Assembly: GCA_009363875.1 (NCBI GenBank)
Contig: CM018683.1
Location: 67,752,187-67,816,186, forward strand
Source of the DNA: Mikania micrantha
Lineage: Eukaryota; Streptophyta; Magnoliopsida; Asterales; Asteraceae
Direction: 5' to 3'
DNA: 64,000 nucleotides
Position 1 is the stretch's first letter; the number at the start of each line of letters is the position of its first letter. This document shows, in pieces, positions 1 to 8,939 of this stretch. The notes beneath the pieces are model-generated. The model saw only the letters and a list, made by a program, of their open reading frames with translations, ran no database searches and was not told the origin of the DNA. Made by a program: the position numbers and the translations under genes.

Positions 1-1757
1 GGCCATAGTATTAACATTGGACCGAAATAACAATGTTGTGGCCCAATAAAGGAATCCTTGGGCCTTGTACACAAGATTTGGCTGCCTGCATGCGATTGGG
101 TCGACCAAGGTATAAGTGGGCCGAGTGAGGTGGGCTGCAATTGAGAGAAGTATGGCAGGAAATATCTCAATCGAGGGTATACTGGATCAATGAAGTGAAC
201 CGATTTAAGCTAAGCTGGAATCGATCAACACCCCATCAGCGAACCTTCTCGCCTTGACTAAGGTTCGGTCCACATGGAGGTTTCCTGTGCATGGGTTCGG
301 CAGCAGCGGGATTGTTCCATGACCATAGGTTCGCCGGAGTTCAGGGCTCGTGGAGGGTTCGGTGGTGTGATGAGTTCGTCCGGGTCTTAAGGTTCGCTAG
401 GGAAGGGTTCGGCTCCATGAAGGCCCACTAGGGTTCGCCGGTTCTGGTTTGCATGGAGGTTCATGAGGTTGAGCAGTGGCCGCGCAAGAAGGGTTCGGTG
501 GAGGCTAGGGTTCGGCAGCAGGTCAAGGTTCGTCCCCCTGCCAGATTCGCCCTGCACGAAGGGATGCAGCATCCTCACAGGTGCGTCGGCAGCCCCAGGG
601 TTCGGCTCACTTTGACATTCACGAACCCTGTGTGTTCGCCCCCTTCATCCACCTAGACTTCTTGTTCTGGCCAAGATCAGGTGTTGTCTTGCGTAGGTAG
701 ACTCGAAATAAGATAAGTACATGCGGGTTAGGGTCTCAAGCCGGTGGGAAGTGATGGATCAACAAAATCGTAAAAAACCCTATATTTCCATATCTTTCAT
801 ACATCATACCTTGTTTTCAGCTGGCCAAACTCTCAGATCCACTGTACTTTCTTGTAGAGGAGGTCGAGGGCTACGCGTGGACACCAAGAACGCGCGATTT
901 GGCCCCCAAACGAGTGAGATATGAGACTTTGAAGGTGATTTTTGGTGGTGGGAAGGTGGTAGCCGGGTTTGAGAGAGAGAGGGTGGTTGTGGATGATAAA
1001 ATGAGTGAAATGGTTTCATTTTAGGGTTTTTATACCCCGTGGGGTATCCGGGTTCGTTTCGGTTGCTCGGTTCGTAATTCGGTCGCGTTTCCGGAAAAAT
1101 ACGCGTAATTAATTTGAAATGAATAAAAGCAAGATTATTTTAATTATTTGATGAGTTTCAAAATTGTAAAATGTTAAATATTTTATTTTTATTAAATTTA
1201 TTATCGTTCGTGACATGTTTCGTTTTCGTTTCGTCAGATCGTGTTACTTACGCGCGTTTTCGTACAGAGCGCTAACTGTACGAACACGATCGTACGTTTC
1301 ACTTTCTGATTTTGTTTTCTACTTATCAGATATCATTTCAGAACGTTAAACTCACGGATATGTTTGTGTGAATCGTCACCCACGCAAACACACCGTCAGT
1401 TCGTTATTCTGAAACGATACTGTAAATTACGTTTGAATTGTGTTTCCTCACTGTCGGACTCAACTAAACATCCTGTTATCACTTTGCTGTCACGTTGAAT
1501 TGTCGGTCATCTGATTCCTGTCATCTATGGATATCAGATCGCAACCGATTTGTTTTCGTTGTTTGTTTGCACAGTGTTATTTCTCTTGGTTTGTTGCATT
1601 TACTATATTTAAGTTTTCACTTAAACACATACAACGGTGATTTGTTTTCTGAGTTCTGTTGTCACACAACTGTTTATGTACTGTATTAACATACAGTATA
1701 AGGTGAAAGTACAGACACCGTACGGAACTGCCGGACGGTTCGGTACTAGTTGTCACA
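1..1757 (-). repeat. 3' LTR of TR-GAG element, partial (window edge)
   Basis: This matches 6604-8360 base for base apart from one substitution near 678/7281 and one near the terminal dinucleotide (1756/8359). On the minus strand the LTR begins TGTGACAAC at 1757. About 2.5 kb of it lies beyond the window. The small ORFs here recur in the right LTR and are not regarded as genes. Confidence 0.9.
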
Positions 1758-1776
1758 GTCTCCCCTTGTTAAAGAA
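1758..1776 (-). other. Polypurine tract of TR-GAG element
   Basis: On the minus strand this reads AACAAGGGGAGAC directly before the LTR start TGTGACA, the position of a plus-strand primer. The adjoining segment (1777-1795) closely resembles the matching segment of Gypsy-2 (26919-26955), including the shared word AATTTCGTCCCGAAATTTA. Confidence 0.75.
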
Positions 1777-2175
1777 ATTTCGTCCCGAAATTTAAATATC
1801 ATTGTCGGGTACTACTTTTTCTTTGCGTAGAGGGAGATGCTTTGATATCATGTGTCTCTAATGTTCTCATGCTTATGCAAATTTGTGTTTAGTGTTTTCC
1901 CGAGCATGTTCGATGTGATACGGATTCGTTTTCAATCTATAGATCGTACTATCCGAAATGTTTATGTTCCTTGTGAGAACATTGTTCATGTGTGACCTAG
2001 TCTTCCTTAGGGAACCTAGGATTTTGTGTGTAGTTATATAATGAGTAGACTTGATTTCATTGTTCCCATCGGTTCAGGAACATCAAGTCCGCTGGAAGTG
2101 TAAGGTAGCTTGGCATCGCGTGCCATAGCTGTTTGTATACACTCCCATGGTTGTATCTCATGATGTTGCATAATT
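1777..2175 (-). other. Non-coding 3' internal region of TR-GAG element
   Basis: This stretch lies between the small ORF at 2176-2493 and the purine tract, where an autonomous Gypsy element would have the end of pol. Only its last 20 or so bases resemble the Gypsy-2 end. I see no convincing ORF. Confidence 0.5.
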
Positions 2176-2493
2176 TCATGATCCATAATGTTCACTATGA
2201 TTCTTATGCTCCCGGGTTATTCCTGTTAGGAGAAGCCCCTCGTTTCTCCCCTTGTTAGGATGGATTCGTATATCGTCTGATAGGACAACATTGACGAACC
2301 CATTATTAAGATTTATGAATGTATCTCTGTCGTTCAATGTAATGACATGAAAAGGTTTTATTGAATTAGATGACTCCATCCCCATCAGGGACAAAGCATC
2401 CGTTCCGATGATGATATTGACACCACTCGTGTCCGTCCCTTTGAATTCCATGGTGTGTGTTTGTTCACTAAGGTAAGTGAACACTAGGTTCAT
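2176..2493 (-). CDS. Small ORF of unknown function; possible protease remnant
   Basis: A 105-codon ORF downstream of gag in the same orientation. Around residues 27-37 it reads VNIIIGTDALS, which recalls the IIGMDWL-type motif near the C-terminal end of Gypsy retropepsins. No DTG/DSG active-site motif is visible. The gag ORF breaks off just where a protease would begin, so this could be the degenerate far end of a mostly deleted protease. It could also be an unrelated ORF. No firm function is offered. Confidence 0.35.
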   Translation of the reverse strand: MNLVFTYLSEQTHTMEFKGTDTSGVNIIIGTDALSLMGMESSNSIKPFHVITLNDRDTFINLNNGFVNVVLSDDIRIHPNKGRNEGLLLTGITREHKNHSEHYGS

Positions 2494-2572
2494 GTCATTT
2501 AGTGTAAGAGATATCCTAGTGCTGCCCGTTTGCGAGTAAGTTCTAAACTAACTCTAAAGAGGCAATGATAAT

Positions 2573-3943
2573 CTATGCTATTATAAAAATATACCCTGCA
2601 AAGATTTGAATGAAAAGCGTACCAGTGTTAGTGTTGATGTCAGTGTCCTGGTGAGCCGCAGCTGCACCAATTTGAAAGGCCCGTCCTCTAGCTACCGGTG
2701 CCTTTGGTGGGATTCTCTTGGGACAGTCCCTTGAGAGATGTCCAGGTTCGCCACAAGTATAGCAAGACCTGTTGTCATTACCGACAGCCCTCATTGCTGC
2801 ATTGTTGTTCCTGATCTGTGGGTTTGGATTCCTGCAGTGATCAACCCAATGTCCCAATCTCCCGCACCCAGTGCAATGTCTGCACGGGGTCCCGAGAGGG
2901 TGGTGAAAATGACAGTTGTTGCATTGAGGTGCCGCGCCAGCATACGGCTTCTTGATTTGTAGAGGTGGTGGTTGTGGTGCTCTCAGAGCTGGTGTGGTCG
3001 CAGCATAGTTTTTGGCCACTTTCTGTCTCTTAGCCGGATGTTCGTCCAACTTCCCTGATGTTTCGGTCTTGGTTACTCTAGAGTCATCCTTCAGGGCCCC
3101 CGAGGCAACCATTACGTCAGTTAGTGTTGCTGACAGTGTAACAGCCATCTCTAGAGTAGTGGGGCGGGCAGCAATCACATGCCCCTGAATGCAAGGCGGC
3201 AGTCCACCGACATACCGTTCAATTCGTTTCTCTAGTGTGGGCACAATATCCGGTGCCAGTGTTGCCAGTTCATGAAATCTGGTTGTGAATGCCAGATGTT
3301 GAGCACCAACCATCACATGGTTGAGTAGTTCAGTCTCAACCTTCTTGAGTTCGTTCCTCGGGCAAAACTCGCCCCTCAGCAAAGTCTTGAAATCCTCCCA
3401 AGGCATCGCCAATGCCTCATCTCTCCCTCTGGTTTGTACCTGGGCATTCCACCAGGTTAGTGCTCGTTTCTCAAACGATCCCGCAGCATACCTCACGCGG
3501 TGTTGATCAGGGCAACCGCTAATGTCGAGAGTTGTTTCCATCTTCTCAATCCATTGGATCAAGCCGACAGCTCCCTCAGTGCCACTGAATGTTGGTGGCT
3601 TGCATCCTACAAAGTTCTTGTAGGAGTAGTCCTGACCTTGCCGTGTGTTACCACTGCCTTCTCCAGTTGAGTTGACAGCGTTGTTGCTGTTGTTACTATT
3701 AATTTTGTTCATCATATCGGGAATCACATCCCTCAGTTGGCTTGTCAGCAGTGTAGCCAGTGCTATAGTAGCAGGGTCTAGTATCTGAACATTGTTTGAG
3801 CCTGGTGGTGGTGAGTGTGGAGGAGGAGGAGGTGGAGGTGGTTGTGTAGGAGAGTCAGAGGGTGATGGTGTCGATGAGTGTGGAGCTGAACCTTGAGTCA
3901 ACGGTAATAGCGGTGGCTGTCTTCTCGGCGGCATTCTGATCAT
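2573..3943 (-). CDS. gag: Gag polyprotein of TR-GAG element (intact)
   Basis: The 456-residue protein is the structural capsid/nucleocapsid precursor. The likely start is the Met at codon 4 (about 3934), giving MPPRR, although 3943 is also possible. Residues 1-55 are Pro/Ser-rich. The retrotransposon gag core follows, from YKNFVGCKPPTFSG (about residue 108) through ALTWWNAQ to about residue 285. Zinc knuckles lie at about 360-373 (CTGCGRLGHWVDHC) and 393-406 (CYTCGEPGHLSRDC), with an extra Cys/His cluster just before them. The end (GRAFQIGAAAAHQD) matches the gag-protease boundary of Gypsy-2, after which it diverges and stops, so protease has been lost. It is uninterrupted, consistent with recent activity. 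Presumably it packages the element RNA, with pol supplied in trans. Confidence 0.9.
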   Translation of the reverse strand: MIRMPPRRQPPLLPLTQGSAPHSSTPSPSDSPTQPPPPPPPPHSPPPGSNNVQILDPATIALATLLTSQLRDVIPDMMNKINSNNSNNAVNSTGEGSGNTRQGQDYSYKNFVGCKPPTFSGTEGAVGLIQWIEKMETTLDISGCPDQHRVRYAAGSFEKRALTWWNAQVQTRGRDEALAMPWEDFKTLLRGEFCPRNELKKVETELLNHVMVGAQHLAFTTRFHELATLAPDIVPTLEKRIERYVGGLPPCIQGHVIAARPTTLEMAVTLSATLTDVMVASGALKDDSRVTKTETSGKLDEHPAKRQKVAKNYAATTPALRAPQPPPLQIKKPYAGAAPQCNNCHFHHPLGTPCRHCTGCGRLGHWVDHCRNPNPQIRNNNAAMRAVGNDNRSCYTCGEPGHLSRDCPKRIPPKAPVARGRAFQIGAAAAHQDTDINTNTGTLFIQIFAGYIFIIA

Positions 3944-4090
3944 AACCGAAAGAAAATCGGTTAGTGCAGTGATCAGAAGCAGAAGACATATGCAAATAGA
4001 ATCCTATGTTGTGTGTTCACTACATGAGGTCCCTAGGTTATAGTCTAGGCCAAACCGTTTAAGCAATATGACCTATATTTCTCTATAACC

Positions 4091-4106
4091 ATGGCTCTGA
4101 TACCAA
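4091..4106 (-). other. Primer binding site, TR-GAG element
   Basis: The minus-strand sequence TTGGTATCAGAGCCAT is complementary to the 3' end of initiator Met tRNA. It lies 2 bases inside the 5' LTR edge (4109). Confidence 0.85.
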
Positions 4107-4669
4107 TCTGTCACACCCCGGGCCGGCGGGAACGGATCGGGTTTTCCCGTCGGGCGGAAGGTTCCCGGGGCGCGATATCTTGAGTGATAATCGAAATGAT
4201 CAGATTGTTTACATGGCACATGATGTATAATGAGAAATGCTAATCATGACATATAATATAGAATTACAAAGTTAAATTACACAGTACGTGTTCATAATTT
4301 AACTAAGTAACTCTACTCAAAAGAATCGTGTAGTTTCTATCTTGTAGCTATACAAGATAGGCAAAATGGATTCACAATGCCATCAAAATGTATGCATCCA
4401 AAAGTAAGCTAGGTCTTCTAAAAGTCCTCTAGCTTAATAACTGATGCTGGTTAACTAGACCTGTCCGTCACCTGAGAAAACATGCATATAAAACAAAGTC
4501 AACACTAGGTTGGTGAGTTCATAAGTTTAGTAATTGAAAACCATTGAAATCATGACAATCATGTTCACAGCGTTTCACACAAATTGTATTGTTAATTGAA
4601 TCTCATGTTTCACACAATGTCCTCTCCATGGTTGTATGCACAGATAATGTCTCATCCAGTCAAGCATGC

Positions 4670-4679
4670 TTATATATAG
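4670..4679 (-). promoter_or_regulatory. Secondary TATA-like box in TR-GAG LTR
   Basis: The minus strand reads CCTATATATA about 560 bp before the LTR end. It could be an alternative or downstream start. The TATAAAA at 7631-7637 has better surroundings. Confidence 0.3.
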
Positions 4680-4802
4680 GGGCATACGAAAGGGTCAAGC
4701 CCAGACGCCACCCCACCACATGCTTAACTGCATACGACACTACCTGTAATACAACGATGGATATCCATTTCAATTCACCCCTGGTTCCACCTCGTCTCAT
4801 CG

Positions 4803-5230
4803 CGTAGTCTCACCTAGTCTCATATAGTCTCATCGCATAGGCTCATATAGTCTCATCACATAGTCTCATATAGTCTCATCACATAGTCTCATATAGTCTC
4901 ATATAGTCTCATCTCATAGTCTCATATAGTCTCATCACATAGTCTCATATAGTCTCATATAGTCTCATCTCATAGTCTCATATAGTCTCAGCACATAGTC
5001 TCATATAGTCTCATCACATAGTCTCATATAGTCTCATCACATAGTCTCATATAGTCTCATATAGTCTCATCACATAGGCTCATATAGTTTCATCATATAG
5101 ATTCATATAGACTCATATTGCCTAAATTCCTATAGAAATCACTTCCTAATCACGTAGTCACAATCTCATGGTCTCATATAGTCTCATTATAGTCTCATTC
5201 TCTAGTCTCATTTAGTCTCATATAGTTTCA
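4803..5230. repeat. Degenerate CTCATATAGT tandem array in LTR
   Basis: About 40 copies of a 10-13-bp unit built on TAGTCTCATA, some with CAC or TC inserted (ATAGTCTCATCAC). The edges are degenerate. It looks like a minisatellite grown by slippage within the LTR. No coding potential is seen. Confidence 0.85.
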
Positions 5231-6344
5231 TATGTTTCACTATAGTACAAGCATGATATTATAAGATCAAGTCTTATAATATGATGCTAGCATGTACGGG
5301 GAATGACATATTGGAATTAGATTTTCCTGATGTCATCCTCGATATCACCAGTAATAGTTTCAACTGTTATCTCGATGTTGTGTGTCCTTACTAACTTAAC
5401 GGAGTGTTATAAGAACTTGTCTTATACACTATGTTAGTAATGTGTGAATGATCTTGTTATCATGAAGTTACAATATCATGATTGTCATTCTGGTTATTTG
5501 TAGTTGTTATTGGTATGTTATCCCTCGGTTTCCCCATTGTCCTATCGTGTAAGAACAATAAACAGTTGTAAGATATATTCTTAACAACTTGTATTGTTCT
5601 AGTGTATAAATGTGTCAGGAAGCTATAATGGTATGTATCTTCCTAACTATTTCAGGTATGATATAACGAAGCAAGCAAGCATGTAATGATAAACGATAAT
5701 AATGATAAACTATTATTATCTAATTCATAATATAAGCAATAAGTTAAAAGAACTTTTAATCAAATAAAAGTTTAGCATGTTTCTCAGCCCCGAGCTTTGA
5801 AATCAGAAAAGATTAGAAAAGGGGCATATGAACTCACCTTGATGTTGTAGGGTTGACTTAGCTTAAAATAAAGAAGACACGCGCTCCTTGATTATACTCG
5901 ACTGATTGTTTCACGTCCCTGTATTGTTAACACGTTGTATGTAACTTGTAAGTGCCAGTTAATGTGTTCTGTGCGCGTGTATGTGTCAGCCCTAATGTTG
6001 GCTAACACATGTGAGTCACAGTCCTGATTCGGCCTTGATTCAATGGCTATAGATTTTACTAGCCCTTAATAAATATTAAAATAAATTTATTACCTCTTGA
6101 TTAATGTTTTATATTTAAATCGATTTGAAGCTTGTTATGATTCGTACACTTGAATTCCATTATCATGTTCCAAGTACAAAGTCTCACTTTGTGATTTAAA
6201 GCCTCATGTGTTAACCTTGCAAATTAATTTCATGCGTTAATTTATGAATTGAATCATTTGGGCCTAATACACTTGAGTCTTTGGTCGATTGAATTAAATT
6301 GGCTTTTGTAAATAAATTGAGCCTCGAGTTAACAATAGGTTGTG

Positions 6345-6740
6345 CTACTGTTGGGCCGGTTTATTACTGGTGGGCCAAAGGAATGGGCTGTTGGGCCCGC
6401 TGCTTTCTGATTGGGCCGAGGTGAAAGAGAGCCGATTATAGGCTCTTGGACCGGTGGTAGGGTGTGGGCCATGAGTCAAGTTTTGGGCCAAACTAGCCAA
6501 TATAGATTAAATAACGTGTATGTGGGCTGTAACACTTGATGGACCGAATTGTAAAGTGCTATTGGGCTCGTGAGTATTACTTGGCCAATTAAGTGAATCG
6601 TTGGGCCATAGTATTAACATTGGACCGAAATAACAATGTTGTGGCCCAATAAAGGAATCCTTGGGCCTTGTACACAAGATTTGGCTGCCTGCATGCGATT
6701 GGGTCGACCAAGGTATAAGTGGGCCGAGTGAGGTGGGCTG
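6345..6740. promoter_or_regulatory. Cluster of TGGGCC/GGCCCA words in LTR
   Basis: At least a dozen TGGGCC, TGGGCT or GGCCCA words lie in about 400 bp, for example GTTGGGCCGG, GGTGGGCCAA, TTGGGCCCGC and GTGGCCCAA. In plants TGGGCY is the site II element bound by TCP factors. The match is seen directly; binding is inference. The cluster is downstream of the main TATA candidate on the minus strand. Confidence 0.5.
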
Positions 6741-6839
6741 CAATTGAGAGAAGTATGGCAGGAAATATCTCAATCGAGGGTATACTGGATCAATGAAGTG
6801 AACCGATTTAAGCTAAGCTGGAATCGATCAACACCCCAT

Positions 6840-7255
6840 CAGCGAACCTTCTCGCCTTGACTAAGGTTCGGTCCACATGGAGGTTTCCTGTGCATGGGTT
6901 CGGCAGCAGCGGGATTGTTCCATGACCATAGGTTCGCCGGAGTTCAGGGCTCGTGGAGGGTTCGGTGGTGTGATGAGTTCGTCCGGGTCTTAAGGTTCGC
7001 TAGGGAAGGGTTCGGCTCCATGAAGGCCCACTAGGGTTCGCCGGTTCTGGTTTGCATGGAGGTTCATGAGGTTGAGCAGTGGCCGCGCAAGAAGGGTTCG
7101 GTGGAGGCTAGGGTTCGGCAGCAGGTCAAGGTTCGTCCCCCTGCCAGATTCGCCCTGCACGAAGGGATGCAGCATCCTCACAGGTGCGTCGGCAGCCCCA
7201 GGGTTCGGCTCACTTTGACATTCACGAACCCTGTGTGTTCGCCCCCTTCATCCAC
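6840..7255. repeat. Cluster of GGTTCG words in LTR
   Basis: Roughly 17 GGTTCG/GGGTTCG/CGAACC words spread irregularly over 415 bp (left copy 237-652). They are interspersed rather than strictly tandem. The segment is much more GC-rich than the rest of the LTR. Confidence 0.7.
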
Positions 7256-7630
7256 CTAGACTTCTTGTTCTGGCCAAGCTCAGGTGTTGTCTTGCGTAGG
7301 TAGACTCGAAATAAGATAAGTACATGCGGGTTAGGGTCTCAAGCCGGTGGGAAGTGATGGATCAACAAAATCGTAAAAAACCCTATATTTCCATATCTTT
7401 CATACATCATACCTTGTTTTCAGCTGGCCAAACTCTCAGATCCACTGTACTTTCTTGTAGAGGAGGTCGAGGGCTACGCGTGGACACCAAGAACGCGCGA
7501 TTTGGCCCCCAAACGAGTGAGATATGAGACTTTGAAGGTGATTTTTGGTGGTGGGAAGGTGGTAGCCGGGTTTGAGAGAGAGAGGGTGGTTGTGGATGAT
7601 AAAATGAGTGAAATGGTTTCATTTTAGGGT

Positions 7631-7637
7631 TTTTATA
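7631..7637 (-). promoter_or_regulatory. Likely TATA box of TR-GAG LTR
   Basis: The minus strand reads GGGTATAAAAACCCTAAAATG. That is a TATAAAA followed at once by a telobox-like AAACCCTA and then a CT-rich leader (CCCTCTCTCTCTC). This layout is typical of plant core promoters. The left-LTR copy is at 1028-1034. Confidence 0.55.
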
Positions 7638-8361
7638 CCCCGTGGGGTATCCGGGTTCGTTTCGGTTGCTCGGTTCGTAATTCGGTCGCGTTTCCGGAAA
7701 AATACGCGTAATTAATTTGAAATGAATAAAAGCAAGATTATTTTAATTATTTGATGAGTTTCAAAATTGTAAAATGTTAAATATTTTATTTTTATTAAAT
7801 TTATTATCGTTCGTGACATGTTTCGTTTTCGTTTCGTCAGATCGTGTTACTTACGCGCGTTTTCGTACAGAGCGCTAACTGTACGAACACGATCGTACGT
7901 TTCACTTTCTGATTTTGTTTTCTACTTATCAGATATCATTTCAGAACGTTAAACTCACGGATATGTTTGTGTGAATCGTCACCCACGCAAACACACCGTC
8001 AGTTCGTTATTCTGAAACGATACTGTAAATTACGTTTGAATTGTGTTTCCTCACTGTCGGACTCAACTAAACATCCTGTTATCACTTTGCTGTCACGTTG
8101 AATTGTCGGTCATCTGATTCCTGTCATCTATGGATATCAGATCGCAACCGATTTGTTTTCGTTGTTTGTTTGCACAGTGTTATTTCTCTTGGTTTGTTGC
8201 ATTTACTATATTTAAGTTTTCACTTAAACACATACAACGGTGATTTGTTTTCTGAGTTCTGTTGTCACACAACTGTTTATGTACTGTATTAACATACAGT
8301 ATAAGGTGAAAGTACAGACACCGTACGGAACTGCCGGACGGTTCGGTACTAGTTGTCATAG

Positions 8362-8600
8362 TGGGTTGAGTAAGGGGAACGAAACTTCCTTATAAGAGGG
8401 AGTGGAGACCTTCTCTATTGGACGCGTTTTGGGCTTAGTTGGCTGTGGAGCACATGAAAACTCCACAGTTAAGCGTGCTCAGGTGGCAGCAATCCAGGGA
8501 TGGGTGACCTCCCTGGGAAGTTTTCACCCGGGTAACCAAAAGCAAATCCGTGAGCCCGGTGGGGCAGAGCGGACAATATCCAATACGGCCGGCTGTTACA
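8362..8600 (+). repeat. Cassandra 5' LTR
   Basis: It begins TGGGTTGAG and ends GGCTGTTACA directly before the primer site. The start is set by where similarity with the second LTR stops. A few bases could have been lost to the adjacent TR-GAG insertion. Confidence 0.8.
8455..8531 (+). ncRNA. 5S-rRNA-derived domain in Cassandra 5' LTR
   Basis: CTCCACAGTTAAGCGTGCTC and GGGATGGGTGACCTCC match the internal region of plant 5S rRNA, including the box A and box C parts of the RNA polymerase III promoter. The 5S 5' and 3' stems are not intact, so this is a retrotransposon domain and not a 5S gene. Confidence 0.75.
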
Positions 8601-8602
8601 GA

Positions 8603-8614
8603 TGGTATCAGAGA
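8603..8614 (+). other. Cassandra primer binding site
   Basis: TGGTATCAGAGA lies two bases after the LTR end. It matches the initiator-Met primer site except at the last base. Confidence 0.8.
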
Positions 8615-8700
8615 CAGGGGCCGAATCCATGTGATCAGCGGGGACGCTGATTCCCCAGTGGGGGAGGAATTCCACTCCAGCGCGGCTGGCTAATCCCACA

Positions 8701-8939
8701 TGGGTTGAGTAAGGGGAACGAAACTTCCTTATAAGAGGGAGTGGAGACCTTCTCTATTGGACGCGTTTTGGGCTTAGTTGGCTGTGGAGCACATGAAAAC
8801 TCCACAGTTAAGCGTGCTCAGGTGGCAGCAATCCAGGGATGGGTGACCTCCCTGGGAAGTTTTCACCCGGGTAACCAAAAGCAAATCCGTGAGCCCGGTG
8901 GGGCAGAGCGGACAATATCCAATACGGCCGGCTGTTACA
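8701..8939 (+). repeat. Cassandra 3' LTR
   Basis: Direct repeat of 8362-8600 at offset 339, ending TGTTACA at 8939, where Copia sequence resumes. Confidence 0.85.
8794..8870 (+). ncRNA. 5S-rRNA-derived domain in Cassandra 3' LTR
   Basis: Second copy of the 5S-like segment, with the same bases as the first copy on reading. Confidence 0.75.

Larger units (their letters stand above)
1..8360 (-). mobile_element. TR-GAG-type non-autonomous Ty3/Gypsy retrotransposon, minus strand
   Basis: The left part (1-1757) repeats at 6604-8360 with a constant offset of 6603, so the two are LTR copies. Read on the minus strand the order is 5' LTR (8360-4109), an initiator-Met-type primer site, a gag ORF, a short unexplained ORF, a purine tract, then the 3' LTR, which runs off the window. 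The internal domain is only about 2.35 kb and has no reverse transcriptase, RNase H or integrase. Gag-only elements with long LTRs are known as TR-GAG elements. The gag is closest to that of the Tekay-like Gypsy-2 in this window, and both share a purine-tract-flanking stretch, so a Tekay relative probably supplies pol. I noticed two differences between the visible LTR copies, so the insertion is very recent. The left flank and target duplication are outside the window. Confidence 0.85.
4109..8360 (-). repeat. 5' LTR of TR-GAG element, complete (4252 bp)
   Basis: On the plus strand it runs from TGTCACACCCC (4109) to TTGTCATA (8360). The start on the minus strand is TATGACAAC, where the partner LTR has TGTGACAAC. 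The length is unusual: about 65% of the element is LTR. It contains several motif clusters and no gene: a CTCATATAGT array (4803-5230), a TGGGCC/GGCCCA cluster (6345-6740), a GGTTCG cluster (6840-7255) and an AT-rich stretch (7700-7800). Confidence 0.85.
8362..8939 (+). mobile_element. Cassandra-type TRIM retrotransposon (578 bp)
   Basis: Two direct 239-bp repeats (8362-8600 and 8701-8939, offset 339) flank about 100 bp that starts with a TGGTATCAGAGA primer site and holds a purine tract GTGGGGGAGGAA near 8659. Each LTR carries a 5S-rRNA-like segment, the hallmark of Cassandra elements. There is no coding capacity, so all proteins must come in trans. It interrupts a Copia RT fragment on its right. 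The right flank is CTTTT but no matching duplication is seen on the left, where the TR-GAG LTR begins one base away. The two LTRs look identical on reading. Confidence 0.85.

Noticed and set aside
387..1689. Several 60-70-codon ORFs repeated at 6990-8292
   Set aside because: They are the same sequence in both LTRs, overlap each other on opposite strands and lack any recognisable domain.
8455..8531. A functional 5S rRNA gene
   Set aside because: Only the internal part of 5S matches. Flanks are LTR sequence, and two copies lie in direct repeats around a primer site.
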